Position numbers and translations under genes: made by a program
Notes under the pieces: model-generated
What the model was told of the DNA's origin: nothing
The model's database searches: none
What the model saw: the letters and a program-made list of their open reading frames with translations, nothing else
NCBI GenBank assembly: GCA_965225915.1
Contig: OZ245326.1
Coordinates: forward strand, 2,046,001 to 2,110,000
Length of the DNA stretch: 64,000 nt
Source of the DNA: JAAXHH01 sp965225915
Lineage (GTDB): Bacteria > JAAXHH01
Reading direction: 5' to 3'
In this document: piece by piece, positions 1 to 7,627 of the stretch
How positions within the stretch are numbered: the first letter of the stretch is position 1
Layout: each line of letters starts with the position of its first letter

Positions 1-173
1 CAGTACGGCCAGGATTTTGTCGGACGGTTCATCGAGTCGGCAATGCGGGGGGATCCCCCGGCGACGACGGGGAAAACGCCCTGCACGTTCTGCGGATCAT
101 AGAGGCCGCTTACCAGTCCAGCGAAACCGGGCGGATGGTTTCGTTAGGCCAGGATCGGCCACGGAGGATTTAG
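1..173 (+). pseudogene. C-terminal end of a Gfo/Idh/MocA-type oxidoreductase, frameshifted, cut by window edge
   Basis: Reading from base 1 in frame 1 gives QYGQDFVGRFIESAMRGDPP followed by ATTG. The sensible reading then continues one base back, as ENALHVLRIIEAAYQSSETG and RMVSL, to a TAG at 171-173. This tail is typical of the C-terminus of Gfo/Idh/MocA sugar or inositol oxidoreductases, whose last helix reads roughly 'A...L.V.EAAY.S...G..V.L'. Compare the end of the intact family member at 16280-17263. The two halves are in different frames and the break lies in a G4A4 run at about 69-75. Without the shift the frame stops at about 110. A one-base deletion, real or a sequencing error, explains it. 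The N-terminal part lies outside the window. Confidence 0.6.
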
Positions 174-178
174 CGCTC

Positions 179-1006
179 ATGGCTTCATTGAGCGGTAACG
201 TAGTCGTGATTACCGGCGCATCGACCGGTATCGGGCAGGCCACGGCCGAGGCTTTTGCCCGCGAGGGCGCCACGGTCGTTCTCGCGGCCCGTTCCGAGGG
301 ACGTCTGGTGCGGATCGCCGCGGATATAGAGAATGTGGGCGGACGCGCGGTCCCCATGGCCGTGGACGTTACAGACCGGTCCGACGTGTTCAAAAAGATG
401 AAAGAAGTCGCAGAAACCCAGGGGCGAATCGACGTGCTGGTGAATAATGCGGGAATAGGCCTGCTCAGCCCGGTGGAGAACATGGATCCCGCAGAATTGA
501 AACGGGTCTTCGAGGTGAACTTCTTCGGCCTGATTTGGTGTACGCAGGCGGTGTTGCCCTACATGATCAAGCACAACCGCGGCAGGATCATCAACGTCTC
601 ATCCGTCGCCGGCAAAAGAGCGCTGCCCCACATCTCGGCTTACTGCGCCAGCAAGTTCGCCGTGCAGGCATTCTCGGACAGCCTGCGCATGGAAGTGGCC
701 GAACATGGCGTCACCGTAACCGTCGTATGCCCGCCCCGGGTCGATACGACATTCCACGACACGCCCCTGATGAGACAGAAAGTGCAAAGGATGAAGGCAC
801 CCTCGATCTCCGCCGAAACCGTGGCGGCGGAGATCGTCCGCGCGACCCGCAAGGGCAGCCGGGAAGTCGTGATTTCCTTCTATGGAAAGTTCTTCGTCTT
901 CTTCCAGCGGCTGTCCCCCCGCCTGCTGGACTGGATCATGAAACACCTGTGGTTGCGGCTCGCCGGCAATAAGTCCACCAAGACGGATACCGACGAGCCG
1001 ACTTGA
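179..1006 (+). CDS. Short-chain dehydrogenase/reductase (SDR)
   Basis: A 275-residue classical SDR, a cytoplasmic NAD(P)-dependent oxidoreductase. It has the dinucleotide motif TGASTGIG at residues 12-19, the NNAG motif near residue 89, and the catalytic pair Tyr155-Lys159 in SAYCASK. The open frame extends upstream to about 17, but the fold begins at the ATG at 179, just after the preceding oxidoreductase tail ends. The C-terminus (about residue 235 on) is hydrophobic and basic, with FYGKFFVFFQRLSPRLLDWI, as in membrane-leaning SDRs of the DltE/YqjQ type. The substrate cannot be told from sequence. Its position directly behind a Gfo/Idh gene suggests a shared catabolic transcript. Confidence 0.85.
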   Translation: MASLSGNVVVITGASTGIGQATAEAFAREGATVVLAARSEGRLVRIAADIENVGGRAVPMAVDVTDRSDVFKKMKEVAETQGRIDVLVNNAGIGLLSPVENMDPAELKRVFEVNFFGLIWCTQAVLPYMIKHNRGRIINVSSVAGKRALPHISAYCASKFAVQAFSDSLRMEVAEHGVTVTVVCPPRVDTTFHDTPLMRQKVQRMKAPSISAETVAAEIVRATRKGSREVVISFYGKFFVFFQRLSPRLLDWIMKHLWLRLAGNKSTKTDTDEPT

Positions 1007-1008
1007 CG

Positions 1009-2433
1009 TTACCCGTTTACCGATTTCGAGATCTCTCCAACAGCACCGAGCAGCTTGTCTACTTCGGCCGCCGTGACCATGATGTGCATCGAGGCGCGGT
1101 TGGAGTCCCAGTCGACCTCCATGTGCGTTACGTTCCGGATGTAGATATTGTAATCGTCCCAGAGTTTCGTGTTCAGGTCGCGGGTGGGTACGGCCGTGAT
1201 CCTGAAGGGGACGAGTCCTGCGTGGAGTCTCGGATCCTCAGAAGCGAATACCTCCACGCCGTCTATGTTGTGAAGTCCCGTGCGTAGTTTCCCGGCCAGG
1301 TATCGGATACGGGCCTCGATGCCTTCACGCGTCAGTTGGTTGTGAAAGTCGAGCGCGGCGTTGACCGATACCCACTTCGGATAGCTGCTGGACCCCCGGC
1401 TCGTGTATTTACTGGCCGAACCCATCCGTCGCACCCACCGTTCGTTGGTGGAGAGGTCTTCGCCGTACATGTTCTTCCCCCCGTACGGGGTGGAGGAAAT
1501 GACGGGCTCAATACGTTCCTGCATGTCCTCGCGGACATAGAAAAAACCGGACTGCATGGAGGCCATCATCCACTTGTGGGATGGACCGGCGTACATGTCG
1601 CATCCCAGGTCGTGCATGTCCAGTTTGACCATGCCCGGCGGCTGGGCGCCGTCAACCAGCGTGATGACCCCCTTGGACCGCGCCATCTCGCAAATTTCCT
1701 TAACCGGCATGAACAGACCATCCGTGTAATTCGCGTGGCAGAAACTCAGCAGCTTGGTTCTCGGGGTGATGGCTGCTTCGAATTGCTTAAGGAGATCGTC
1801 GGGGGAATCGGGCGGATGCAGTTTCGGATCAGAAATGTCGATGACACCTACAGTCAGCTTGTCTCTCTTCGCCCGGTTCAGAACGGGATTGGTACCGCCA
1901 CCGTGATCGTGATTGGTGTAGAGGATCTCGTCGCCGGGTTCAAGAACCGGCCCGAAAGTACCCGTGATCATCCCGTCCGTCGTGTTGTTCGCCAGGGCCA
2001 GTTCATTCGGTTTGCATCCCACGAAATTGGCGAACTTGGCCATGAAATCGGCACTGTATTCCATGGTGTAGTGATCTCTTCTGAAGCCGACGTAATCGGT
2101 ATTGATACGGTTCAGCGCTTCGATCTGTGCCATGTGGACGCTGCGAGGAGACGGCCCGCGCGTACCCGTGTTCATATAGGCGAGATCCTTGCGGATCAGG
2201 AACTGCTTGGTCACCAGTTCCCAGAACCGTTCGTCATCGGGCGCAGCTGCCATGCCCATATCGTTCATGTCCTCCGCTGCGAATGCGGACTTTGCACTCA
2301 ACGACAGCAAGGCGCTACCGGCCAGCGCACCACCGAGTACGCGGCCCAGGAATCCGCGGCGGTTGAGCGCCGCCAGTTCCGTGGGATCTTCAAATCGTGG
2401 ATCGAAATTAAAACCTGGTGTACTGGAATGCAT
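1009..2433 (-). CDS. Tat-exported class V aminotransferase-fold protein (isopenicillin-N-epimerase-like)
   Basis: A 474-residue PLP-dependent protein of the class V aminotransferase/cysteine-desulfurase fold. The PLP lysine is Lys287 in GPSHKWMM, preceded by the LVDGAQPPG motif (Asp, Gln) typical of the family. The N-terminus carries a twin-arginine signal, NRRGFLGRVLGG, followed by a hydrophobic stretch and an AFA cleavage-like site, so the folded holoenzyme is predicted to be exported. I start at the ATG at 2433, which has a strong GGAGGTG site upstream, rather than at the upstream start at 2571. Family relatives annotated as isopenicillin N epimerase usually act on small amino acids, but the substrate here is unknown. 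It converges with the upstream SDR, with 2 bases between them. Confidence 0.85.
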   Translation of the reverse strand: MHSSTPGFNFDPRFEDPTELAALNRRGFLGRVLGGALAGSALLSLSAKSAFAAEDMNDMGMAAAPDDERFWELVTKQFLIRKDLAYMNTGTRGPSPRSVHMAQIEALNRINTDYVGFRRDHYTMEYSADFMAKFANFVGCKPNELALANNTTDGMITGTFGPVLEPGDEILYTNHDHGGGTNPVLNRAKRDKLTVGVIDISDPKLHPPDSPDDLLKQFEAAITPRTKLLSFCHANYTDGLFMPVKEICEMARSKGVITLVDGAQPPGMVKLDMHDLGCDMYAGPSHKWMMASMQSGFFYVREDMQERIEPVISSTPYGGKNMYGEDLSTNERWVRRMGSASKYTSRGSSSYPKWVSVNAALDFHNQLTREGIEARIRYLAGKLRTGLHNIDGVEVFASEDPRLHAGLVPFRITAVPTRDLNTKLWDDYNIYIRNVTHMEVDWDSNRASMHIMVTAAEVDKLLGAVGEISKSVNG

Positions 2434-2607
2434 GGGAACACCTCCGGTAAGGCTGTCTGCCACCTGTACTTGTGAGAAGATGCCAGACCGATTGACTGCA
2501 TCCGGTCGAAGTAGCTGAGATGCGATGGGGAAAGTGGTTATCTGTATATATGTGCAGGAAGCAGACGACAAGCAACCCCTTTTTACATATTCAGGTAAAG
2601 AAACAGC

Positions 2608-2635
2608 TTGACAAAAGACCGCTTTTCCGTATATT
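2608..2635 (+). promoter_or_regulatory. Sigma70-like promoter for the cold-shock gene
   Basis: TTGACA at 2608-2613 and TATATT at 2630-2635 are separated by 16 bases, close to the bacterial housekeeping consensus. The predicted start near 2642 leaves a leader of about 150 bases before the cold-shock ATG at 2793. Such a long untranslated leader is typical of cspA-type mRNAs, where it acts in cold-dependent translation. Promoter position is inference from consensus match. Confidence 0.6.
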
Positions 2636-2728
2636 TGCCACGAAGGTGCATAACTCTTAAAACCTCCTCCCCGACAATCTGTGTGTTACCGCAACGATCA
2701 GCCCATGCTGTCGTTGTAGTTGTTTCAT

Positions 2729-2847
2729 ATACGAACACGTTTGAAGCGGTTGTCAGGGAAACCATTTCTTCCTGGAAGGTAGGAGTGTCGGTATGGAACG
2801 TGGCACGGTAAAGTGGTTTAACGAACGTAAGGGATTCGGTTTCATCG
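2729..2847 (+). repeat. Direct repeat copy 1: cold-shock leader plus first 18 codons
   Basis: These 119 bases, the leader end, ribosome-binding site and first 18 codons of the cold-shock gene, recur at 3566-3683 as 118 bases. The only difference I see is a one-base deletion after the start codon (ATGGAACG becomes ATGGACG). This copy is the intact parent. Confidence 0.9.
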
Positions 2848-2999
2848 CGCGTGACGACGGGGACGACGTGTTCGTCCACTATTCAGCGATCGTCGCACAG
2901 GGGTTCAAGACGCTGAACGAAGGCGATGAAGTCACCTTTGAAATTACGGAAGGACCGAAGGGACTACAGGCGGCAAACGTAACCAAGGTGTCCGGTTAG
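2793..2999 (+). CDS. csp: Cold-shock domain protein
   Basis: A 68-residue single CSD protein with the expected length and fold. It begins MERGTVKWFNERKGFGFI, has RNP1 KGFGFI at residues 13-18 and RNP2 VFVHYS at 26-31, and ends in the usual K-x-VTK.SG strand. These proteins bind single-stranded RNA or DNA and melt RNA secondary structure in the cytoplasm, acting as RNA chaperones. The ATG at 2793 follows a GGTAGGAG site. A sigma70-like promoter lies about 185 bases upstream, giving a long leader as in cspA-type genes. A hairpin follows the stop. A duplicated fragment of its leader and N-terminus sits in the next gene. Confidence 0.95.
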   Translation: MERGTVKWFNERKGFGFIARDDGDDVFVHYSAIVAQGFKTLNEGDEVTFEITEGPKGLQAANVTKVSG

Positions 3000-3029
3000 A
3001 GACACCACGATAGCGCAGAACGTAACAAG

Positions 3030-3069
3030 ATAGCCCGTGGGGACTGCTTAACACAGTTTCACGGGCTAT
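3030..3069 (+). terminator. Probable intrinsic terminator after csp
   Basis: A perfect 10-bp stem (ATAGCCCGTG, 3030-3039, with CACGGGCTAT, 3060-3069) encloses a 20-base loop and starts about 30 bases after the csp stop. The following bases are TGTGTATA, so the U-tract is weak. Function as a terminator is inference. Confidence 0.55.
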
Positions 3070-3166
3070 TGTGTATAGGATTGAGTTGCCTGGAGGGTCG
3101 TCTGGTTCCCGCGGCAACCCGAAATCAAGCACGCCCTTGCAAGACGGGCGCAAAGGAGGTGCACCT

Positions 3167-3940
3167 GTGCCCGGCAGCGATGCATCCGTCCCGGTTACCG
3201 ATTTCACTTCCCCCTTCCTCGATTTCGATTTTCCCCGCCTGAAAATAGGATTCGCCGAGTATTCTGATGGTCCCACGGGATGTACGGTCTTTCTGTTCGA
3301 TCAGGGCGCCGTCACCGCCGTCGATATACGCGGCGGAATGCCCGGCGTGGTCGAATCCGAATACCAGTTTCACCATGCCATTTGTTTCGCCGGGGGTTCG
3401 CTGCACGGACTGGAGGCCGTATCCGGGGTGCGGGCAGTCCTGGCTGAAAATCAGGCACCAAGCAATCCTCCGCCGTTGCCCCTGGTCGCCGGCGCGATCA
3501 TTTTCGACTGGATCAACCGACGTAATTTCGTCTACCCGGACAAAACGCTTGGCGAAGCGGCGAGAATACGAACACGTTTGAAGCGGTTGTCAGGGAAACC
3601 ATTTCTTCCTGGAAGGTAGGAGTGTCGGTATGGACGTGGCACGGTAAAGTGGTTTAACGAACGTAAGGGATTCGGTTTCATCGGCCGCGAGAATCGGCGT
3701 CCACGGGTCGTTTCTTCTACGGCAAGCGCGGCGCAGGACGATTTGAACCAGATCGGAAAACAGGTTCACGCGTCCATGGCACGAGCGATCCAGCCCTTTC
3801 ACACGATGCGGGACGGGGACGTGCTTTTTACCGCGACGACCGGTGAGGTGGAGAACAAGCGCCTGAAGAGTACCACCGATTTCGGGCTGATCGCCTCGGA
3901 ACTGGCTTGGGACGCCGTGTTGAATAGCCATGGGGAATCA
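3167..3940 (+). pseudogene. P1/S58 (DmpA-like) aminopeptidase gene, broken
   Basis: From the GTG at 3167, behind a near-perfect AAAGGAGGT site, the frame encodes the N-terminal part of a P1-family peptidase (L-aminopeptidase/D-esterase, Ntn-hydrolase fold). It contains GAVTAVDIRGGMPGVVES, a FAGGSLHGLEA stretch and LPLVAGAIIFDW. After about residue 133 the frame runs into a foreign 118-base copy of the csp leader. Peptidase sequence resumes at about 3707 (VVSSTASAAQDD, then MARAIQPFHTMRDGDVLFTATTGEV) and fades near 3940. The central part, including the Ser/Thr residue that becomes the nucleophile after autocleavage, is missing, so the gene cannot make a working enzyme. The 3' limit is approximate. 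Confidence 0.75.
3566..3683 (+). repeat. Direct repeat copy 2: csp leader/N-terminus inside the peptidase gene
   Basis: A near-identical 118-base copy of 2729-2847, 837 bases downstream in the same orientation. One base is missing after the start codon, so its csp frame stops at once. It exactly fills the junction between the two halves of the P1 peptidase gene, replacing the middle of that gene. A recent duplication or gene-conversion event, or a misassembly, could explain it. Confidence 0.9.
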
Positions 3941-3979
3941 GAGTGGCTCGCTTCGACCCCCCGGGAATCCGAGATGCGG

Positions 3980-6517
3980 TTAACGGGCGAGACCCTCGTA
4001 GACCGCCCGGGCTTCGCGGAACTGGCCGAGCACGTGGTCCCTTTCCTCCTGGGAGCGCCAGCCCGGATGGTCGCCGGCCATCTCGATGAGCCGGTCGATC
4101 CAGCGGACGAAATAAGCAGCCGAAGCCCGGTTGCGGATCGGGTCGTCTCCGACATACACGCGGATGGCCTGCGTGGTGGCCAGCGGATAGCGGTCGTCGA
4201 TGGGATGGGCGGGTGTGGAACTTTCCGCCTGAAGGGTATACCATCCGCTTTCGCCGGAAGCCAGTTCTTCATCCAGAACCGCCGTCTTCCCATCATCGGA
4301 CAGGGGTATCTCTTTCACGACTTGGCCGTTGCGGTAGACCATCGCCCTGTCCAGGGGGACAATGCTTCGCACCTCTCCCTTCAGCTCGAGTGTACCGCCC
4401 TCTGCCGAAAGGCGGATGGCTTCGCCCGGGCCCGCCTCGTTGATCGTGAAGTCAAGGAGTGGTCCGTTGGTGGCAAACGTCCTCCCGGCTCTAAGTCCGG
4501 ACAGCCAGGCTTCCCATGTCAGGGGTTCATCGCCCAGGTGGACGTAGGAACGTACCTGTCCCACGATGGCGGTCCGGTACAAGCTGCTGATCGAATCTTC
4601 TCCGCCGGTCAGGATGATATTGAAGTCGTTGTTGAGCAGGTGATGCCACACGTTGATCACGGCGTGCCCGGCGCCTGATATCTCCAGGGCCTCGACGGTA
4701 CCAAGCGCGGCGTCCACTGGAAAGGCCTTCGCGCCCCCCAGTGTCGGATTCTCTCCACCCAGCGGATCTGCCTCTCCGCCAAAGGGATGGACGTACCCTC
4801 GGAAAGCACCCTGTTCCCCGGCCAGCCGAAGCATGTCCGTATTGGACGGGTAGAGACTGTATATCGCCGTTCCCTCGTATCCGGACGCGAAAGGCGACAG
4901 CAAGTGCTCTTTCAGGTCGATAAAGTAGACGTGGCCGTGAAACGCCGGACGGTATTCCTCGCCCACGTGCAGTATACGTTCCGGGGTAGATAGCGGGTCC
5001 ATCTTTCCGGTATAGAACTGGTGGTCGAGCACGCGGTTGTCCTTGTTGGCCACCAGTTCGTTGACCACTGCCTGGTCTTCCGCGTCCGACATGTGCATCA
5101 GGTTCTCCAGCGTGTTGTGCAGATCCCCCGCGTAGTTCATATGCACGTGGGTGCTGCCGCTGTACCAGCCCTTTGCCGCCATGTCCTCCATGCGAGTCAG
5201 TGTGAGTGCAACCGCGGTGGTCTTTCCTTCCTCGACCTCTGCCGTCTTGCTGACAGGATGGTATTCGAAGCCCTTCATGGCTTCAATGGTAAAAGTACCG
5301 ACCGGAACATCAATGGTAAAAGAGCCGGTCGAATGAAAGAAATGCTCGCGGAGACGTCCGACACGGTGGTATGCGCCTTCAGGCGCATAGGACTTGCCGT
5401 TGGAAGCGCGGGTGTATACCCGGGCCGCGGTCGGTTTGCCCGTATCCCCGTCGACGATGGTTACAGCCACCCGCCCGCGGGGGCCGCGCCAGCGTTTTTC
5501 CACGTTTTGGACATCGGTATTCCTCCCGCCCACCGTTTCCGTGACGCGCAGACCGGGCAAGCCGTATTGGTTGGTAATGTACGCGATTTTTGAACCGTCC
5601 GGCGACCAGCGGGGATAGAAATCGTCCCAGTCACCAAAGGTGATTTTGTACGGGTGGCCTCCGTCCGCGGGGAGAAGATAAAGTTTCGTGTACTGTCCGC
5701 CGCGGTGGGAGGCGTAGACGAAGCGCGACCCGTCCGGCGACCAGTGCGGACGCGTCCGGTACAGGGTCTGTTCTTCGTGTACGATCCTGGCACTGTCGAT
5801 TCCGTTCGATTCGACCGGCATGCGCCATATCGCACCGGATCCGAGCGGTATGCCCCGGTTGCTGACGAACATCAGCTCCGATCCATCGGGTGACCAGTGC
5901 GGTTCAATGTGCAGATCGTATGCTCCGAAATAGAGCCGGCTCTTTCCGTAATCGTTGTCCCTAGTCAACTGTATGGGGCTGCCGGTGGCGCGGCCGTCCC
6001 GCATGTCCTGAACGAAGATGTTGAAATAGCCGTTGGGCTCGGTCGAAACGTACACCAGGCGTGTTCCGTCGGGCGACCAGGCCGGGTCCAGATACAGGTG
6101 GTCCCCGGTCGTCAGCGGCGTGGATTCTCCCGTCTCCAGGTCCAGGATCCATATATCGATCGTCCGGTTGTCGGTCTCGGCAGTATAGGCGATCCATTTG
6201 CCATCGGGCGACCACGCCGGCGAGGAGTCGTACGTGGGGTTGTCCGTGAGTTCGTAGGCCGTGTTTTCTCCCAGGCGCATACGCCAGATGGAACCCTGCA
6301 TGGCAAAGGCCAATTCACTTCCGTCGGGTGACCAGGCCGGCCGGCGGGGCGTGGTCGTAGACGGCGGAGGCAGGTAGAAATTGTGCATGTAGTTGCCGCC
6401 CGACCTTGCAGCGGTGTAAGCCGAAGGGATCGGTTGTTGCGACGCGGCGGGTATGGCCGTCGCGAAGAAGCAGGCGACGAGCAGCAGGCGCAGGGAGCGA
6501 GGTAATCTCGTGATCAT
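3980..6517 (-). CDS. Secreted PD40 beta-propeller/CehA-McbA metallohydrolase fusion
   Basis: An 845-residue protein with an N-terminal signal peptide (hydrophobic LRLLLVACFFATAIPAASQ). About residues 45-345 form a TolB-like propeller with at least six PD40 repeats of the type PxWSPDGSxLAF. A carboxypeptidase-regulatory-like beta-sandwich follows (about 350-450, VAVTIVDGDTGKPTAARVYT). The C-terminal half is a PHP-type CehA/McbA-family domain starting at GWYSGSTHVHMNYAGD, with metal-ligand-like histidines in STHVHMN, AFHGHVYF and YVHPFGG. CehA (carbaryl hydrolase) relatives hydrolyse esters or phosphoesters, but the substrate here is unknown. Predicted location is periplasmic or extracellular. 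It converges with the broken peptidase gene. The start at 6517 fits the signal peptide. Confidence 0.8.
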   Translation of the reverse strand: MITRLPRSLRLLLVACFFATAIPAASQQPIPSAYTAARSGGNYMHNFYLPPPSTTTPRRPAWSPDGSELAFAMQGSIWRMRLGENTAYELTDNPTYDSSPAWSPDGKWIAYTAETDNRTIDIWILDLETGESTPLTTGDHLYLDPAWSPDGTRLVYVSTEPNGYFNIFVQDMRDGRATGSPIQLTRDNDYGKSRLYFGAYDLHIEPHWSPDGSELMFVSNRGIPLGSGAIWRMPVESNGIDSARIVHEEQTLYRTRPHWSPDGSRFVYASHRGGQYTKLYLLPADGGHPYKITFGDWDDFYPRWSPDGSKIAYITNQYGLPGLRVTETVGGRNTDVQNVEKRWRGPRGRVAVTIVDGDTGKPTAARVYTRASNGKSYAPEGAYHRVGRLREHFFHSTGSFTIDVPVGTFTIEAMKGFEYHPVSKTAEVEEGKTTAVALTLTRMEDMAAKGWYSGSTHVHMNYAGDLHNTLENLMHMSDAEDQAVVNELVANKDNRVLDHQFYTGKMDPLSTPERILHVGEEYRPAFHGHVYFIDLKEHLLSPFASGYEGTAIYSLYPSNTDMLRLAGEQGAFRGYVHPFGGEADPLGGENPTLGGAKAFPVDAALGTVEALEISGAGHAVINVWHHLLNNDFNIILTGGEDSISSLYRTAIVGQVRSYVHLGDEPLTWEAWLSGLRAGRTFATNGPLLDFTINEAGPGEAIRLSAEGGTLELKGEVRSIVPLDRAMVYRNGQVVKEIPLSDDGKTAVLDEELASGESGWYTLQAESSTPAHPIDDRYPLATTQAIRVYVGDDPIRNRASAAYFVRWIDRLIEMAGDHPGWRSQEERDHVLGQFREARAVYEGLAR

Positions 6518-6663
6518 GTCGCACCACCAGTTGGATGGAAGGGATAAGCCTTCGTGTTTGGGCTAGAGCCAACGCGGCCCGGTTGTGTTCATCAATACGG
6601 CGCGCAGTTCAGCGGCCCGATAGTGTTTATCGTACGCCGTCCCTGGTTGGCGGCCGGTCTGTC

Positions 6664-7485
6664 TCATACCGCGGCACGGCCGTATTCCAGCGCCCTGCCC
6701 ACTTCCGCCTCCCAGGTGCCTTCCACCCGAACGCCGTATTCCGCCACACCGCCTGTCGCGCGGGGTCCCGTGACGTAAGGCCGGTAATCGCGGCCCTCCT
6801 CGATGAGTTGTTTCGGCGCATAGTCCGAGCGGAGAAAATGGAAGGCGACGCCGGCGCGGGCCTTATCAGTCCTGTTGTGGCCGGTGCAGTGCGCGGTGCC
6901 GTAGCAGAAGAACAGCGCGCCGCCCGCCTTCAGTTCGATGGTATCCGCCTGTTCCTCTGGCGGATAGCACCGGATATGATGGTTGCTGTAGGGGTCACGG
7001 CTGTGCTCGTAGGCGGTCTTGTAGCTGTCGGGGATCACCTGCATGGTGCCGTTCTCGATGTTGGCGTCGTGAACGGCGATCCAGACGGCCGTTCCCTTCA
7101 GTGTATCACTGATCTTGAAATAGGCGTTGTCCTGGTGCCAGTGGGTGCCCATGCCGTCACCGGCCGGTTTGAGAAACACTTGGTCCAGGTGGAGAATGTA
7201 TGGATCGCTGATCAGCTGGGAGATGGCCGTGACCACGTCGGGCTGGAAGGGAAGCGCGCGGAACAGGTCGCTGTGCCGGTACATCGGGCACAATTGCAGA
7301 TTGCGCATCGTCGACGAGGAGGTCTCCCCGTCACCTTCCGTGGCAACGTTGCGCAGGGCGCCTTCTTCGATGAGCCGGTTTATCTCGGCCTGCAGCGCCA
7401 GGGTCTCGCGATCAGAGAAGAACCCGGGTTTGGCCACGTAGCCATGGGTCCTGAAATGAGTGACTTCGTCGCTTGTGAGTTCCAT
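6664..7485 (-). CDS. Phytanoyl-CoA dioxygenase (PhyH) family protein
   Basis: A 273-residue Fe(II)/2-oxoglutarate-dependent dioxygenase of the PhyH superfamily. The facial-triad start HxD is in GTHWHQDNAYF, and the distal His and the 2-oxoglutarate-binding Arg lie in HCTGHNRTDKARAGVAFHF. The substrate is not predictable; family members hydroxylate lipids, ectoine, quorum molecules and natural products. I chose the ATG at 7485 (MELTSDEV) because it follows an AAAGGAA site; the frame is open to 7557. It is one of three divergent PhyH paralogues in the window. It lies downstream of the Cache/autotransporter gene, with a stem-loop between them. Confidence 0.88.
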   Translation of the reverse strand: MELTSDEVTHFRTHGYVAKPGFFSDRETLALQAEINRLIEEGALRNVATEGDGETSSSTMRNLQLCPMYRHSDLFRALPFQPDVVTAISQLISDPYILHLDQVFLKPAGDGMGTHWHQDNAYFKISDTLKGTAVWIAVHDANIENGTMQVIPDSYKTAYEHSRDPYSNHHIRCYPPEEQADTIELKAGGALFFCYGTAHCTGHNRTDKARAGVAFHFLRSDYAPKQLIEEGRDYRPYVTGPRATGGVAEYGVRVEGTWEAEVGRALEYGRAAV

Positions 7486-7576
7486 AATCCAGTTCCTTTT
7501 ACGAGCGGTTCTGTCGGTCGCCAGGTTTTCCATCATCAAGGGAATGACGTGGATCAATAGGCATATCGGTTCGAGC

Positions 7577-7612
7577 GTGAGACCGACACCTGGCGTCGGG
7601 GGCCGGTCTCAC
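7577..7612 (-). terminator. Stem-loop, possible terminator of the Cache/autotransporter gene
   Basis: GTGAGACCG (7577-7585) and CGGTCTCAC (7604-7612) form a perfect 9-bp stem with an 18-base loop. It sits between the end of the minus-strand gene at 7628 and the next minus-strand start at 7485. There is no clear U-tract, so an intrinsic terminator is only a suggestion. Confidence 0.4.
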
Positions 7613-7627
7613 TGTAATCGCACGGTG

